Assembly (NCBI RefSeq): GCF_029504395.1
Contig: NZ_JAQFIF010000002.1
Span: forward strand, 310,001-374,000
Direction of reading: 5' to 3'
DNA length: 64,000 bases
Source of the DNA: Arthrobacter sp. ES3-54
GTDB lineage: Bacteria; Actinomycetota; Actinomycetes; Actinomycetales; Micrococcaceae
Shown: one piece after another, positions 16,270-25,966 of the stretch
Position numbering within the stretch: position 1 is the first letter of the stretch
How the letters are laid out: every line of letters begins with the position of its first letter
Position numbers and translations under genes: made by a program
The notes under the pieces: model-generated
What the model was told of the DNA's origin: nothing
What the model saw: the letters and a program-made list of their open reading frames with translations, nothing else
The model's database searches: none

Positions 16270-18630
16270 TTACTGTTGCGCCATCAGTCGGGCTATATCG
16301 GCGTCGTGGTCGCGGATCAGCTCGCCCGACACCTCGATGGTGACCGAGTGGATCGTGCCCGTGAACGTGAACGGCGGCTGATAGCTGTCGGTGGCCGGAG
16401 CGCCGAAGTCGTAGCCACAGCTGAGGCCCTCGAGTTCGAAGAGGAGCGGCGTGGTGTACGGGAAGTCTGCGGTCCCGACTAGTCTGCCGTCGATGTAGAG
16501 CTGGGCGCGTCCGGGCGTTCCTTTGCCCACCTTGAGGTCAGGCGGACCAGTGGGCTCGAATTCGTAGCGAACGGCATGCCGTCCCGGAAGCAGCGGTTCG
16601 GACGAGGAAACCTCGAACTGTTCGCGTCCGACATAGTTGTACAGGTACCGCGGGCGTCCGTCGTCCACGAAGAAGGTGTAGCCGCCGGCGTCTCCGCCCT
16701 GCGCGATGAGAACGCCGCTGGCGCCGTCGGCCGGAATCTCGACGTCTGCCTCGATGGAGTGGGGCCGATTGTAGATGGGTGGCGCCGCGAAGGCCGGGAC
16801 CAACGAGGTGTGCGGGCGATAGATGAAGCGGGTGCGGGGCCTCGATGTCTGCGGACGCTCCGTCGCCAGACGTGTCTGTAGCGAGCCGTCCAGCGGAAGT
16901 ACTTTGTACTTCTCGGCTTCCTCCCACCAAAGGGCAATCAGCTCGCGGAGCTGGTCGGGGTGCTCGGCAGCAACGTTGGATGACTCTGTGGGATCCATGT
17001 TGATGTCGTACAGCTCCCATCCGCTCGCGTCGAGCTGCTCGAGGACCTCCGGCGTGATCGGCTCACCCATCCGGCGACCCATGGCGGCGGCCTCAGTGTA
17101 GTTCGGCCCCGGCCAGGGACACACCGCCCGCCACCCGTCGTGGTAGATCGCCCTGTGGCCGAACATCTCGAAGTACTGCGTCGTATGGCCTGCCGGCGCG
17201 TCCGCCGCGTCGAAGGAACCGGCGAAGCTGACCCCTTCGATCGGTGTCTGGGTGACCCCACGCACGGCGGCCGGCGGCTCAACACCAAGGGCGTCGAGAA
17301 CGGTCGGCACCAGGTCGATCGCGTGGGCGTACTGGTCGCGGACTTCGCCGCGGGCCGCGATCCTCGCCGGCCAGGCGACGACGAACGGGTCGGTCGCCCC
17401 GCCGCGGTACGTCTCGCGCTTCCATCGGCGGAACGGCGTGTTGCCCGCCCAGGTCCAACCCCACGCGTAGTGGTTGTACGTCCGCGTGCCGCCCAGCTCG
17501 TCGATCATGGCAAGATTATCGTCGAAGTTCTCGGGGACCCGATTGAAGAACAGCATCTCGTTGAAGGAGCCCGTCACGCCGCCTTCGGCCGAGGCGCCGT
17601 TGTCTGAGATGACCATAACCAGCGTGTTCTCGAGCTCGCCGATCTGCTCGATAGTGTCCAGCACGCGCCCGAGGTGGTGGTCCGCGTGCGAGACGAAACC
17701 GGCGTAGACCTCCATCATGCGGGCGTACAACCGACGCTCGTCGTCGCTCAGCGAGTTCCACTCCGGAACATCAGGGTCACGTGGCGATAGTTCGGCGTCG
17801 GCCGGGAACAGGCCAATGTTCTTCTGCTGGGCGAACACCGTTTCGCGGTAGGAGTCCCAGCCTTCGTCGAACCTGCCGCGGTAGCGGTCGGCCCAGTCCT
17901 TCGGCACATGATGCGGAGCGTGTCCGGCCCCGGTGGCGTAGTACATGAAGAACGGCTTCTCCGGCGCATTGGCCTCGCTGTCCAGGATCATCTTGATGGC
18001 CTGGTCCGCGAGGTCCTCGCTCAGGTGGTAACCGTCCTCGGGCAGCCGCGGCTGGCGAACCTGCGCGTTGTCCTGGATGAGGTCGGGATACCACTGGTTG
18101 GTCTCGCCGCCAAGGAACCCGTAGTAGCGCTCGAATCCTCGCCCAAGAGGCCGGCGGTGGAAGGGTCCGGCCGGGGAGTTGTCCTCCGTCGGCGACAGGT
18201 GCCACTTGCCCACACAGAACGTGTTGTAGCCGTGGTCAATCAACATCTCGGGCAGCATGCCATTCTCGAATGGCATCCGGCCGTCGTAGCCAGGGAAGCC
18301 GGTTGCCAACTCCATGATGCAGGCGACTCCGTTGGAGTGATGGTTGCGGCCGGTCAGGATGCACGACCGGCTCGGCGAACACAACGCAGTCGTGTGCATG
18401 TTCGCGTACCGCAGGCCGCGCGCCGCGACACGGTCGATGTTCGGTGTCTCGACCAGTCCACCGAAGCAGGAGAGCTGTCCATAGCCCACATCGTCGAGAA
18501 CGACGAGCAGCACGTTCGGTGCACCTTCGGGGGCCCGTTGGGGAGCGGGCCAGGCCGGCTCCGACTCCTCGACAGTCCGCCCGGCCACGCCGGGGAACCG
18601 GTCTCCTGGCGTGTACTCCCTGATTGTCAT
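16270..18630 (-). CDS. type I arylsulfatase with C-terminal sugar-binding-like domain
   Basis: 786 residues from ATG 18630, preceded by AGGGGAGCCCC. N-terminal alkaline-phosphatase-fold catalytic domain: NVLLVVLDDVGYGQ carries the two metal Asp residues (46 and 47), and CSPSR starts at Cys84, the residue that must be oxidised to formylglycine. GKWHLSP, HHVPKDW and VISDNGASAEGG complete the calcium and substrate site. The last ~200 residues form a beta-rich LamG/jelly-roll-like module. There is no signal peptide, so it appears cytosolic. It is divergent from a formylglycine-generating enzyme gene, which fits its need for maturation. It hydrolyses sulfate esters; the substrate is unknown. Confidence 0.93.
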   Translation of the reverse strand: MTIREYTPGDRFPGVAGRTVEESEPAWPAPQRAPEGAPNVLLVVLDDVGYGQLSCFGGLVETPNIDRVAARGLRYANMHTTALCSPSRSCILTGRNHHSNGVACIMELATGFPGYDGRMPFENGMLPEMLIDHGYNTFCVGKWHLSPTEDNSPAGPFHRRPLGRGFERYYGFLGGETNQWYPDLIQDNAQVRQPRLPEDGYHLSEDLADQAIKMILDSEANAPEKPFFMYYATGAGHAPHHVPKDWADRYRGRFDEGWDSYRETVFAQQKNIGLFPADAELSPRDPDVPEWNSLSDDERRLYARMMEVYAGFVSHADHHLGRVLDTIEQIGELENTLVMVISDNGASAEGGVTGSFNEMLFFNRVPENFDDNLAMIDELGGTRTYNHYAWGWTWAGNTPFRRWKRETYRGGATDPFVVAWPARIAARGEVRDQYAHAIDLVPTVLDALGVEPPAAVRGVTQTPIEGVSFAGSFDAADAPAGHTTQYFEMFGHRAIYHDGWRAVCPWPGPNYTEAAAMGRRMGEPITPEVLEQLDASGWELYDINMDPTESSNVAAEHPDQLRELIALWWEEAEKYKVLPLDGSLQTRLATERPQTSRPRTRFIYRPHTSLVPAFAAPPIYNRPHSIEADVEIPADGASGVLIAQGGDAGGYTFFVDDGRPRYLYNYVGREQFEVSSSEPLLPGRHAVRYEFEPTGPPDLKVGKGTPGRAQLYIDGRLVGTADFPYTTPLLFELEGLSCGYDFGAPATDSYQPPFTFTGTIHSVTIEVSGELIRDHDADIARLMAQQ

Positions 18631-19033
18631 GGGGCTCCCCTGGGTAGTTGCTATGGTGGCTCGCCATTCACTCTGCTCCGCCCCATCAACCTCCGCCTCA
18701 CCCCAAAGGAATGAACCGCGGCAATTCAAAACCGTCCGCGACCTCATGCGCGCGATCCGCCGGGTCATCGGCGGGGCACAAACACTCCCCGGGTCGGCGG
18801 AGAAAGCCCATGCGGGGGGAGATTCCGCTGCCGGGCCCGCTGAACGGCTCCCGGCGCATCGACTGGTCGGTTACGGCCAGGTCCGAGGAACACCTGGCCC
18901 AGTGGACGTCGGACGGTGTCTGGAACGATGCCGCGGTAGCAGGTAGCATCGGCTCAAGCCATGGCGCGCGGCAACCGGGTCCTCATCTGACGGAGCAGCT
19001 GGCCCATGCGGAACGGAAAGGACAACGCCCGGG
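18631..19033. promoter_or_regulatory. divergent promoter region between sulfatase and FGE
   Basis: 403 bases separate the divergent starts. No gene is supported. Divergent promoters serving both are expected, but I could not place a convincing -35/-10 pair. Confidence 0.45.
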
Positions 19034-19972
19034 ATGCCCGTAACGCCGACGATGCTGCGTGTTCCGGCCGGTGAGTTCCTGATGGGATCGGACGCGTTCT
19101 ATGCCGACGAGGGACCCTCACACCGGGTCCGCGTGCGGGCCTTCGAGCTGGATGAGCGTCCCGTCACCAACGCGGATTTCGCCGTGTTTGTTGCGGCAAC
19201 GGGTTACCTGACAGTGGCCGAACGGCCGCTGGACCCGGCGGAATATCCCGGCCTTTCGCCCCGTGACCTGGCCCCGGGCGGGTTGGTTTTCACGCCTTCA
19301 CCCGGGCCGGTGGATCTGGGCGACTGGAGGCAGTGGTGGCGCTGGGTTCCGGGCGCGTGCTGGCAGCAGCCGCTGGGCCCCGGATCCTCAATCGAAGGCA
19401 GGGAGGACCACCCGGTCGTGCAGGTGTCCTTCGCGGACGCTGGTGCTTATGCGGGCTGGGCCGGCAAACGGCTGCCCGACGAAGCCGAGTGGGAATTTGC
19501 GGCCAGGGGCGGACTGTCCGACGCGTTCACCTACGCGTGGGGAAACGAAGCCAGCCCGGACGGTGTGCTCAGGGCCAACACTTGGCAGGGGCGTTTCCCC
19601 TACCTCCATACAGGCGCGAACGGGTGGAAAGGAACGTCCCCGGTCGGGACGTTCCCCCCGAACGGGTACGGGCTCGTCGACATGATCGGAAACGTGTGGG
19701 AATGGACCAGAAGCTACTATTCGGCCCGCCACGACACAGGGACCCACGACCGGGTCAGCGGGTGCGCATGTAGTCCGCACCGGGACAAGGCCGCCGAAAG
19801 CGCGGAACCCGGGTCCGGCGTCCCGCGCCGCGTACTCAAGGGAGGCTCGCACCTGTGCGCTCCGGAGTACTGCCTGCGCTACCGCCCGGCGGCGCGCTCC
19901 CCACAGGCCGAGGACACGGCGACCTCGCATATCGGCTTCCGCTGCGCACGTTCCCTGCCTGCGGACCAGTAA
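19034..19972 (+). CDS. formylglycine-generating enzyme (SUMF1 family)
   Basis: 312 residues. AAAGGA precedes the ATG. The FGE-sulfatase fold is clear: VPAGEFLMGSDAFYADEGPSHRV at the N-terminus, ELDERPVTNADFAVFV, HPVVQVSFADAGAYAGWAGKRLPDEAEWEFAARGG in the middle and MIGNVWEWT. The two catalytic Cys residues of the copper site are present as C275-APEY-C280, followed by LRYRPAARS and IGFRCA. It converts the Cys of a CxPxR sulfatase motif to formylglycine. The neighbouring sulfatase carries exactly that motif (CSPSR), so the two genes form a self-sufficient pair. Confidence 0.96.
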   Translation: MPVTPTMLRVPAGEFLMGSDAFYADEGPSHRVRVRAFELDERPVTNADFAVFVAATGYLTVAERPLDPAEYPGLSPRDLAPGGLVFTPSPGPVDLGDWRQWWRWVPGACWQQPLGPGSSIEGREDHPVVQVSFADAGAYAGWAGKRLPDEAEWEFAARGGLSDAFTYAWGNEASPDGVLRANTWQGRFPYLHTGANGWKGTSPVGTFPPNGYGLVDMIGNVWEWTRSYYSARHDTGTHDRVSGCACSPHRDKAAESAEPGSGVPRRVLKGGSHLCAPEYCLRYRPAARSPQAEDTATSHIGFRCARSLPADQ

Positions 19973-20266
19973 TCTGGGAAATCCCAGGCAGGCCCTGGCG
20001 GACCCGTGGTGTCCCTGATCGGGTGGATCTGGATCCTGCGTCTGGGCCGGCCCGGCCCGACGGCCGCGCCGGCGGCGGTCTCAGAAGCCGGTGGCATACT
20101 GCCGAGTTGGCGCTGTGGAAGCTGCCGGGGACGGCGGCGACGTGGCGGCCGATACTTTTCGTTCTCCTGAGACGGTTCCCCGGGTGGGGAGTGGGCGTCG
20201 TTTGGGGTGCGCATGACCCAAGAATGTCATGCGCACCTGCGGGTGCCGGGAGCCGGCTCTGTGGTG

Positions 20267-20422
20267 TCAGTCGCGGCGGTCGCCGCGGTCGTCCCGGCGG
20301 TCGCCGCGGTCGTCCCGCCGGTCGTCACGGCGGTCGCCGCGCCGGTTAATCCCGTGGGCGACGACAACGGCCCCGCCGACGGCGGCGGCGGTCCTGCGCC
20401 TGCGTCGTGCTGCCAGTGGCAT
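20267..20422 (-). CDS. 51-residue protein with Arg/Asp repeat tail
   Basis: Starts at ATG 20422, one base after the stop of the DUF6325 gene, so it is translationally linked. MPLAARRRRR is followed by TAAAVGGAVVVAHGI, a short hydrophobic segment, and then a tail made only of Arg, Asp and Gly (RRDDRRDDRGDRRDD and so on). It may be a small membrane-associated partner of DUF6325. The tail is encoded by a GC-only tandem repeat (about 20268-20345), which is prone to length variation. Confidence 0.6.
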   Translation of the reverse strand: MPLAARRRRRTAAAVGGAVVVAHGINRRGDRRDDRRDDRGDRRDDRGDRRD

Positions 20423-20423
20423 G

Positions 20424-20882
20424 TCAGGCTCCTTCCTTTGCTTCTTCGGCGTCGGCCTCGAAGGCGGCGATGACGGCCTGGGTCGGGATCCGGCCACTGG
20501 CCACGAGCTGGCCGCCGGCCTTGCGGACGGCCGCGCCGAACGGAGCCGCCCACAGGTTTTCCCAGACGAGCACCGCAGCGGAGTGGCCGGGCTCGATCGT
20601 CTCGGCCAGGTCAATGACGTCCTGCTCAGAGAGCACCATGGCCAGGTCTGCCTCGGCCGTGCGCACCTCGCCGAGCTCGCTCGGGTCGAGGTCGGATATT
20701 TCGGCCGTCTCGAGCGTGCCATCGTCGGTTTTCCTCAGGAACACCATGTCGAGCACCCTGATGAGGTCACGCTTGACCAGGTCCTCCAGGAACGGGGCGA
20801 TCTGGCCCTTGCCGAAGTCGGGTCCGGGGAACTCCACGACAAGCCAGTCCACCGGCCCTAGTTCATCCAGTGTCTCAGCCAT
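20424..20882 (-). CDS. DUF6325 family protein
   Basis: 152 residues with GGAGGT before the ATG. LGPVDWLVVEFPGPDFGKGQIAPFLEDLV, then LIRVLDMVFLRKTDDG and MVLSEQDVIDLAETIEPGHSAAVLVWENLWAAPF match the actinobacterial DUF6325 group, whose members regularly sit with a small SHOCT- or Arg-rich partner. The pattern of two alpha/beta halves and an acidic surface suggests a soluble protein. Its function is unknown. Confidence 0.85.
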   Translation of the reverse strand: MAETLDELGPVDWLVVEFPGPDFGKGQIAPFLEDLVKRDLIRVLDMVFLRKTDDGTLETAEISDLDPSELGEVRTAEADLAMVLSEQDVIDLAETIEPGHSAAVLVWENLWAAPFGAAVRKAGGQLVASGRIPTQAVIAAFEADAEEAKEGA

Positions 20883-21509
20883 ACTGATGACCTCCGTTTC
20901 TCATTGGGTACAAGGCAATCCGACGGACCGCCGCAGTTCCATCCTGTGCCCCCGGTGGGGTGCGGCGCCTCATCCGCGCCGGGTGACCTCACGCACGGGC
21001 CACACGAGAGTCGTGTATCTAATCTGGCGGTTGGGGTGGTGCAGAAACGGAGTCGGTCGGCGCGGTCAGTGGCCTACGCGTTGGCGATGCGCTGGCAGTT
21101 GTCCTCGTACTCGTCGAAGACGATGTGTGCCGGGCGCCCCTCCGTGCCAGCATTGGGTGAGGCCAGCAACTCGTAGCAATTTCGTCTAATTCAAAGTGTG
21201 CACAATGTACACACGCCAAATTTGGCCAGTTCAGAGCATTGCGGCCCCGCTCCCCAAGCCGGGTGTGTGCCGCCGTTCGGCTACGGCGGCGAATCCTGAC
21301 GGTCCTGCACGCGACCGGCAAGGCTGGCTCCGATCTCCACTCAACCGGGCTCAACTTTGAAATTTACTCATGGCACCCAACCCTGTCGAGAGAAATCTGG
21401 CCGCCCACCCTCGACGTTCTCAGACTCGGAAACCACCTGGTTGGCGATCAGTTCCACCCGATCGGCTGCGGTAAGCCTGTCGTCGTTCTAGATAGCAGCT
21501 ACGTCCCGG
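20883..21509. other. intergenic stretch with palindrome copy 3 and a coding scrap
   Basis: It contains the 21-bp palindrome at 21195. Just below it on the minus strand (stop at 21074-21076) lies a start-less frame reading ELLASPNAGTEGRPAHIVFD then EYEDNCQRIANA, which looks protein-like but is cut by the repeat. Nothing else is supported. Confidence 0.45.
21195..21215. repeat. 21-bp near-palindrome, copy 3 of 6
   Basis: Begins AGTGTGCACAA and ends TGTACACACG, followed by the exact palindrome CCAAATTTGG and CCAG. This is the most symmetric copy. It lies alone, without the family A or B left flank. Confidence 0.7.
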
Positions 21510-21722
21510 CTATCTAACGCCCCCGATGTCCTCCTGGTTGGCGGCGTCCTCGGCGTGGAGATCAGCTTGGTGCCGGGCCCTCTCCAGATGGTGCTCCAGC
21601 TTCTCCTCGGCGTCCCGTCGGCGCTGGCCGACGGTGCGCATTTGCTGCGTGGTCGGTGAACTGACGTAACCCTCCCGATCGTGGCCATGCTCCCGCGGAG
21701 CCTCAGCCTTCTTCTCGCTCAT
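21510..21722 (-). CDS. small highly charged hypothetical protein
   Basis: 70 residues from ATG 21722 with GGTGGGA upstream. It is rich in Glu, Arg, His and Ala (EKLEHHLERARHQADLHAED), predicted as one long helix, with a short disordered N-terminus. It has no Cys and no hydrophobic segment. I do not recognise a family. A 10-bp stem-loop (GGCCATCCTT/AAGGATGGCC, 21740-21765) lies in its 5' leader. Confidence 0.5.
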   Translation of the reverse strand: MSEKKAEAPREHGHDREGYVSSPTTQQMRTVGQRRRDAEEKLEHHLERARHQADLHAEDAANQEDIGGVR

Positions 21723-22089
21723 ACTGGAATCGTCCCACCGGCCATCCTTATAAGGAAGGATGGCCAGGGAAGCTCGGCGACAACGGAAATCACAAAAGTT
21801 CACCGGACACCGACGACGGCGGCCCTGTTGTCATCAGTATTCCCAAGCTGCTCGAGCCGGCCGACCGGTCCCCCGCGATGGATGCCCTCGGGATCCTGGC
21901 CACCAACTACAGCCTCCCTCCCGTCAACAGGCTCAAGCGGAGCTGACCGCGGCGACGGTTCGGGCCGTGGCCACAGTCGCCAGGCTCGTCGTTGCGGCGT
22001 TGCGGGGTTGCGGCCACGGCCGGACTGGCGCTTCTTCTCTGTCGGGATCACAACCGGCGGCCGGGGAATTCGCACTGGCCCTCGGATGG
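21723..22089. other. intergenic stretch with leader hairpin and a start-less frame
   Basis: Stem-loop at 21740-21765. On the plus strand an open frame without a start, ending at TGA 21944-21946, reads GGPVVISIPKLLEPAD and NYSLPPVNRLKRS; it looks protein-like but is unrecognised. Otherwise nothing was seen. Confidence 0.35.
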
Positions 22090-22443
22090 CTAGTCCTTCG
22101 CGTAGCTCAGGGGCGGGAAATCGCGGGCCAAATCAGACGCCGGTGTAAGCATCCAACCTTCCCTGTCCTTCTCGTAGCTAATCACCATCGGCGCCTCGGC
22201 GTCGCGGGCCGTATCCATGGCCAGCAACAACGCATCCTGCAGCCGCCGTGCATAGTCAAGCCTTTCAGCCTGTGCTCCCACGAGTTCGCTGTCGTCGATA
22301 ACATGGAAAGCCTTACCTCCCGCGACCACCGTTACCGCATATCCCCTCTCCTCGTGGACCGATCCACGAGAAGTTCTAATTTCAGTGACTTTGGCGGCCC
22401 GAATCAGGCCCTGGTCGGCGGTACGAATCCACACGTCACCCAT
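22090..22443 (-). CDS. hypothetical protein, 117 residues
   Basis: Starts at ATG 22443 with GGGAGTTTCC upstream. The N-terminal half is beta-rich (DVWIRTADQGLIRAAKVTEI, GYAVTVVAGGKAFHVIDD). It is followed by one amphipathic helix (ERLDYARRLQDALLLAMDTARD) and a C-terminal MVISYEKDREGW strand. Soluble, no signal peptide. Codon use is normal, so I regard it as a real gene. It resembles small sensor-less unknowns of Micrococcaceae, and no function can be given. Confidence 0.65.
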   Translation of the reverse strand: MGDVWIRTADQGLIRAAKVTEIRTSRGSVHEERGYAVTVVAGGKAFHVIDDSELVGAQAERLDYARRLQDALLLAMDTARDAEAPMVISYEKDREGWMLTPASDLARDFPPLSYAKD

Positions 22444-22765
22444 GGAAACTCCCTTGTTCTGTGGGCATCTGCAAATCTACTCCCATTTGACCCACGCGAC
22501 TACGCCGCCGCGGCCGACGGATCAGGTGCCCTTGACGCATATGTGCCGCTCGTCCTCGACCCGCAGCAGCCGGCCGATCACGCTGCTTCAATTCCTCGGT
22601 CTGTTCCCGGCCGGGATTCTCGAGACCTGCCGCTGTCCCTGACTTAGTTGATTCATTTCTCCTAGCACCCCAGTGAATCCGGAAGATGCCTCGCTCTCCG
22701 GCGCAGTTACCTCAGCAGCCCCCGGTCCTCAGCCCACGCCGGCGTTGGCCAGCGGCGGTTTCCGT
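22444..22765. other. gap downstream of clpC
   Basis: No gene, repeat or convincing terminator was seen. Confidence 0.4.
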
Positions 22766-25255
22766 TTAGCCTGCAGCGGGCAGTGCGTCCGGGATGCGCG
22801 GCTTGGCGTTGCCGGCGAAGGTGAACTTCGCGTCGTCGCCTTCGCCTTCCACATCCACCACCACGATGTCGCCGGAGTGCAGTTCGCCGAAGAGGATCTT
22901 CTCCGAGAGCTGGTCCTCGATCTCGCGCTGGATGGTGCGGCGCAGCGGCCGGGCACCCATGGCGGGGTCATAGCCGCGGGTCGCCAGGAGCACCTTGGCC
23001 GCGGACGTGAGCTCGATGCCCATGTCCTTGTCCTTGAGGCGCTTCTCGAGCCGGCCGACGAACATGTCCACGATCTCGATGATCTCGTCCTGGGTCAGCT
23101 GCGGGAAGACCACAACATCGTCAACACGGTTCAGGAACTCGGGGCGGAAGTGCTGCTTGAGCTCCTCGGTGACCCTGGCGCGCATCCGGTTGTAGCCGGT
23201 CTGCGTGTCCGTGCCGGACTGGAATCCGGTGGCAACGCTCTTGGAGATGTCCCGGGTGCCGAGGTTCGTGGTCATGATGATCACGGTGTTCTTGAAGTCC
23301 ACCACGCGGCCATGGCTATCGGTCAGGCGGCCGTCTTCCATGATCTGCAGCAGCGAGTTGAAGAGATCGGCGTGCGCCTTCTCCACTTCATCGAACAGGA
23401 CCACGGAGAACGGACGACGGCGGACCTTCTCGGTCAGCTGGCCGCCTTCCTCGTAGCCCACGTAGCCCGGAGGGGCACCGAAGAGCCGCGAGACCGTGTG
23501 CTTCTCCGAGTACTCGGACATGTCCAGCGTGATCAGCGCGTCCTCTTCGCCGAACAGGAACTCGGCGAGGGCCTTGGCCAGTTCGGTCTTGCCGACGCCG
23601 GTGGGGCCGGCGAAGATGAACGAGCCGCCCGGACGCTTGGGGTCCTTGAGGCCTGCACGGGTGCGCCGGACCGATCGCGAAACCGACTTAATCGCCTCAT
23701 CCTGGCCCACCACACGTTGGTGCAGCTCGTCTTCCATCTTCAGCAGGCGCGAGGACTCTTCCTCGGTCAGCTTGAAGACCGGGATGCCGGTGGCATTCGC
23801 CAGCACCTCGGCGATGAGGTCCTCATCGACCTCGGAGATGTCGTCCAGGCCGCCCGCCTTCCACTGGCGTTCCTTCTCTTTACGCTCGCCGGCGAGCTTC
23901 TGCTCCTCATCGCGCAGTGACGCGGCACCCTCGTAGTCGTAGGCGTCGATCGCGGATTCCTTCTCCAGCTTCATGGCGGCGATTTTCTCGTCCATGATCT
24001 TGAGCTCGGGCGGGGCGGTCATGCGCCGGATGCGCAGCCGCGCGCCGGCCTCGTCGATCAGATCGATCGCCTTGTCCGGCAGGAACCGGTCCGAGATGTA
24101 ACGCTCCGAGAGGTTCGCGGCGGCGACCAGCGCGCCGTCGGTGATGGTGACCCGGTGGTGTGCCTCATACCGGTCCCGGAGGCCCTTGAGGATCTCGATC
24201 GCGTCGGCCACGGAGGGTTCCTTGACCTGGATCGGCTGGAAACGGCGCTCCAGCGCGGCATCCTTCTCGATGTGCTTGCGATACTCGTCCAGCGTGGTCG
24301 CACCGATGGTCTGCAGCTCGCCGCGGGCCAGCAACGGCTTCAGGATCGAGGCCGCATCGATCGCACCCTCGGCGGCACCGGCACCCACCAGGGTCTGGAT
24401 CTCGTCAATGAACAAAAGAATGTCCCCGCGGGTGCGGATCTCCTTGAGGACCTTCTTCAGGCGCTCCTCGAAGTCACCACGGTAACGCGAGCCAGCCACC
24501 ACGGAGCCCAGGTCCAGGGTGTACAGCTGCTTGTCCTTGATGGTCTCCGGGACATCCCCACGCACGATCGCCTGGGCAAGGCCTTCAACGACGGCGGTCT
24601 TGCCGACGCCGGGCTCGCCGATCAGCACGGGGTTGTTCTTGGTGCGCCGGGAAAGGACCTGCATGACGCGTTCCATTTCCTGCTCGCGGCCGATCACCGG
24701 GTCCAGCTTGTTCTCGCGCGCCGCCTGGGTCAGGTTGCGGCCGAACTGGTCCAAAACAACGGAACCAGAGGGAATCGCTTCAACGTGATCCTGGCCGGGG
24801 CCTGGGGTCCCCTTGCCCTGGTAACCCGAGAGCAGCTGGATGACCTGCTGGCGGACCCGGCTCGGATCCGCGCCGAGCTTGACGAGCACCTGGGCGGCAA
24901 CGCCCTCGCCCTCCCGGATGAGGCCGAGGAGGATGTGCTCGGTACCGATGTAGTTGTGGCCCAGCTGCAGGGCCTCGCGCAGCGAGAGCTCCAGGACCTT
25001 CTTGGCACGAGGGGTAAAGGGGATGTGGCCGGAAGGCGACTCCTGGCCCGGGCCGATGATCTCCTGGACCTGCTCGCGGACACCGTCGAGCGAAATGCCA
25101 AGGGACTCAAGGGCTTTCGCGGCAACACCTTCACCCTCATGGATCAGACCCAACAGGATGTGTTCGGTACCAATGTAACCGTGGTTCAGCATGCGTGCCT
25201 CTTCTTGGGCAAGCACAACTACGCGACGGGCACGGTCCGTAAATCTCTCAAACAT
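22766..25255 (-). CDS. clpC: ATP-dependent Clp protease ATP-binding subunit ClpC
   Basis: 829 residues, full length. Two Clp N-domain repeats occupy residues 1-145 ([18 protein letters not shown] and [11 protein letters not shown] twice). AAA+ domain 1 has Walker A GEPGVGKT at about 213-220, and a UVR-bearing middle region ([18 protein letters not shown]) follows. AAA+ domain 2 has [20 protein letters not shown] and the [11 protein letters not shown]alker [17 protein letters not shown] is the sensor-2 block, followed by a short C-terminal tail. It unfolds substrates for ClpP and is essential for protein quality control in actinobacteria. It is monocistronic here. A chromosomal housekeeping gene, it anchors this part of the window as core genome. 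Confidence 0.98.
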   Translation of the reverse strand: MFERFTDRARRVVVLAQEEARMLNHGYIGTEHILLGLIHEGEGVAAKALESLGISLDGVREQVQEIIGPGQESPSGHIPFTPRAKKVLELSLREALQLGHNYIGTEHILLGLIREGEGVAAQVLVKLGADPSRVRQQVIQLLSGYQGKGTPGPGQDHVEAIPSGSVVLDQFGRNLTQAARENKLDPVIGREQEMERVMQVLSRRTKNNPVLIGEPGVGKTAVVEGLAQAIVRGDVPETIKDKQLYTLDLGSVVAGSRYRGDFEERLKKVLKEIRTRGDILLFIDEIQTLVGAGAAEGAIDAASILKPLLARGELQTIGATTLDEYRKHIEKDAALERRFQPIQVKEPSVADAIEILKGLRDRYEAHHRVTITDGALVAAANLSERYISDRFLPDKAIDLIDEAGARLRIRRMTAPPELKIMDEKIAAMKLEKESAIDAYDYEGAASLRDEEQKLAGERKEKERQWKAGGLDDISEVDEDLIAEVLANATGIPVFKLTEEESSRLLKMEDELHQRVVGQDEAIKSVSRSVRRTRAGLKDPKRPGGSFIFAGPTGVGKTELAKALAEFLFGEEDALITLDMSEYSEKHTVSRLFGAPPGYVGYEEGGQLTEKVRRRPFSVVLFDEVEKAHADLFNSLLQIMEDGRLTDSHGRVVDFKNTVIIMTTNLGTRDISKSVATGFQSGTDTQTGYNRMRARVTEELKQHFRPEFLNRVDDVVVFPQLTQDEIIEIVDMFVGRLEKRLKDKDMGIELTSAAKVLLATRGYDPAMGARPLRRTIQREIEDQLSEKILFGELHSGDIVVVDVEGEGDDAKFTFAGNAKPRIPDALPAAG

Positions 25256-25406
25256 TTCGCCACACTCCTGGCTGCCCCCATACCTTGATGCTACGTCGCC
25301 TCAGGCCCGCTTGGGGCGTTCGCCGGAGGCAGGATATTAGAGAGCCGGATTCAGCTGACGTCAGCGCCCGGGAACGAACGCTCCTGGGAAGCATTCATCG
25401 CCGACC

Positions 25407-25760
25407 TCACCACACCCGGATCACCGCCGCCAAGGACTGGCCGAAGAACTCCTGCGCCCCCGGGCCTATGTCCCGGAGGAAGCTCTGCATCGTCGGGGGC
25501 CTGAATCCTCGCACCCTGGCGGCTTCAGCGAACGCGGTTTCGTAGTGGGGCCAGAACTCTTCGATCGCTTGGTCATCGGTGGCGGCAACGTGTCCGGGCG
25601 AATGAACGCCGACGGGGCGCTTGGGCTGGCCGAACTCAGCCAGGCCCGCCGGAACAGCCCCGCGAAGGGTGCAAAGCGTGTTGTTTCCCCGCCAATGATC
25701 GCGATCGTGAGGGAGAAGCCGTACCGTGCGGCGCCCACCACCGACTCGGGGCTGATAGTT
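25407..25760 (-). pseudogene. LLM-class flavin-dependent oxidoreductase, C-terminal remnant
   Basis: One frame reads SPESVVGAARYGFSLTIAIIGG, and after a frameshift near 25655 the neighbouring frame continues AEFGQPKRPVGVHSPGHVAA, then TDDQAIEEFWPHY and FLRDIGPGAQEFFG. These are consecutive blocks of the luciferase-like monooxygenase family (GGTPESV..., HSPGHVAATDE). The N-terminal two-thirds is gone. A dead fragment between clpC and the redox cluster. Confidence 0.8.
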
Positions 25761-25887
25761 TCGGAGGTCGTACCCGAACAGCAGGACTCGGTGCTTGATC
25801 CTCGTCCCAGGATCGGTGGGCACCCGAAACTCCCTATCCCCCGTCTTCGGGAACATTCAAATGACCGCGCGCACCTAACGGTCCTAC

Positions 25888-25918
25888 TTGACAATATTTT
25901 TGAGTGCACTCAAAATTG
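25888..25918 (+). promoter_or_regulatory. promoter with TetR-type operator for the oxidoreductase-hydrolase operon
   Basis: TTGACA at 25888-25893 is a good -35. Right after it lies the perfect 18-bp palindrome TTTTGAGTGCACTCAAAA (25898-25915), covering the spacer and -10 area. The core TGAGTGCA-TCA recurs in front of the TetR gene at 30200-30211, so that regulator is the likely ligand. Repression by occlusion of the promoter is inferred. Confidence 0.75.
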
Positions 25919-25966
25919 AATAGGCTCATTTTTAGCCTACCGCACGTCATAGAGGAGCAGCACGCC

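Noticed and set aside
20268..20345. GC-rich tandem repeats resembling a CRISPR or regulatory array
   Set aside because: Units are short and contiguous without spacers, and they encode the Arg/Asp tail of the small protein.
24155..25288. Long plus-strand open frame opposite clpC
   Set aside because: Composition mirrors the reverse complement of ClpC codons; clpC is unmistakable.
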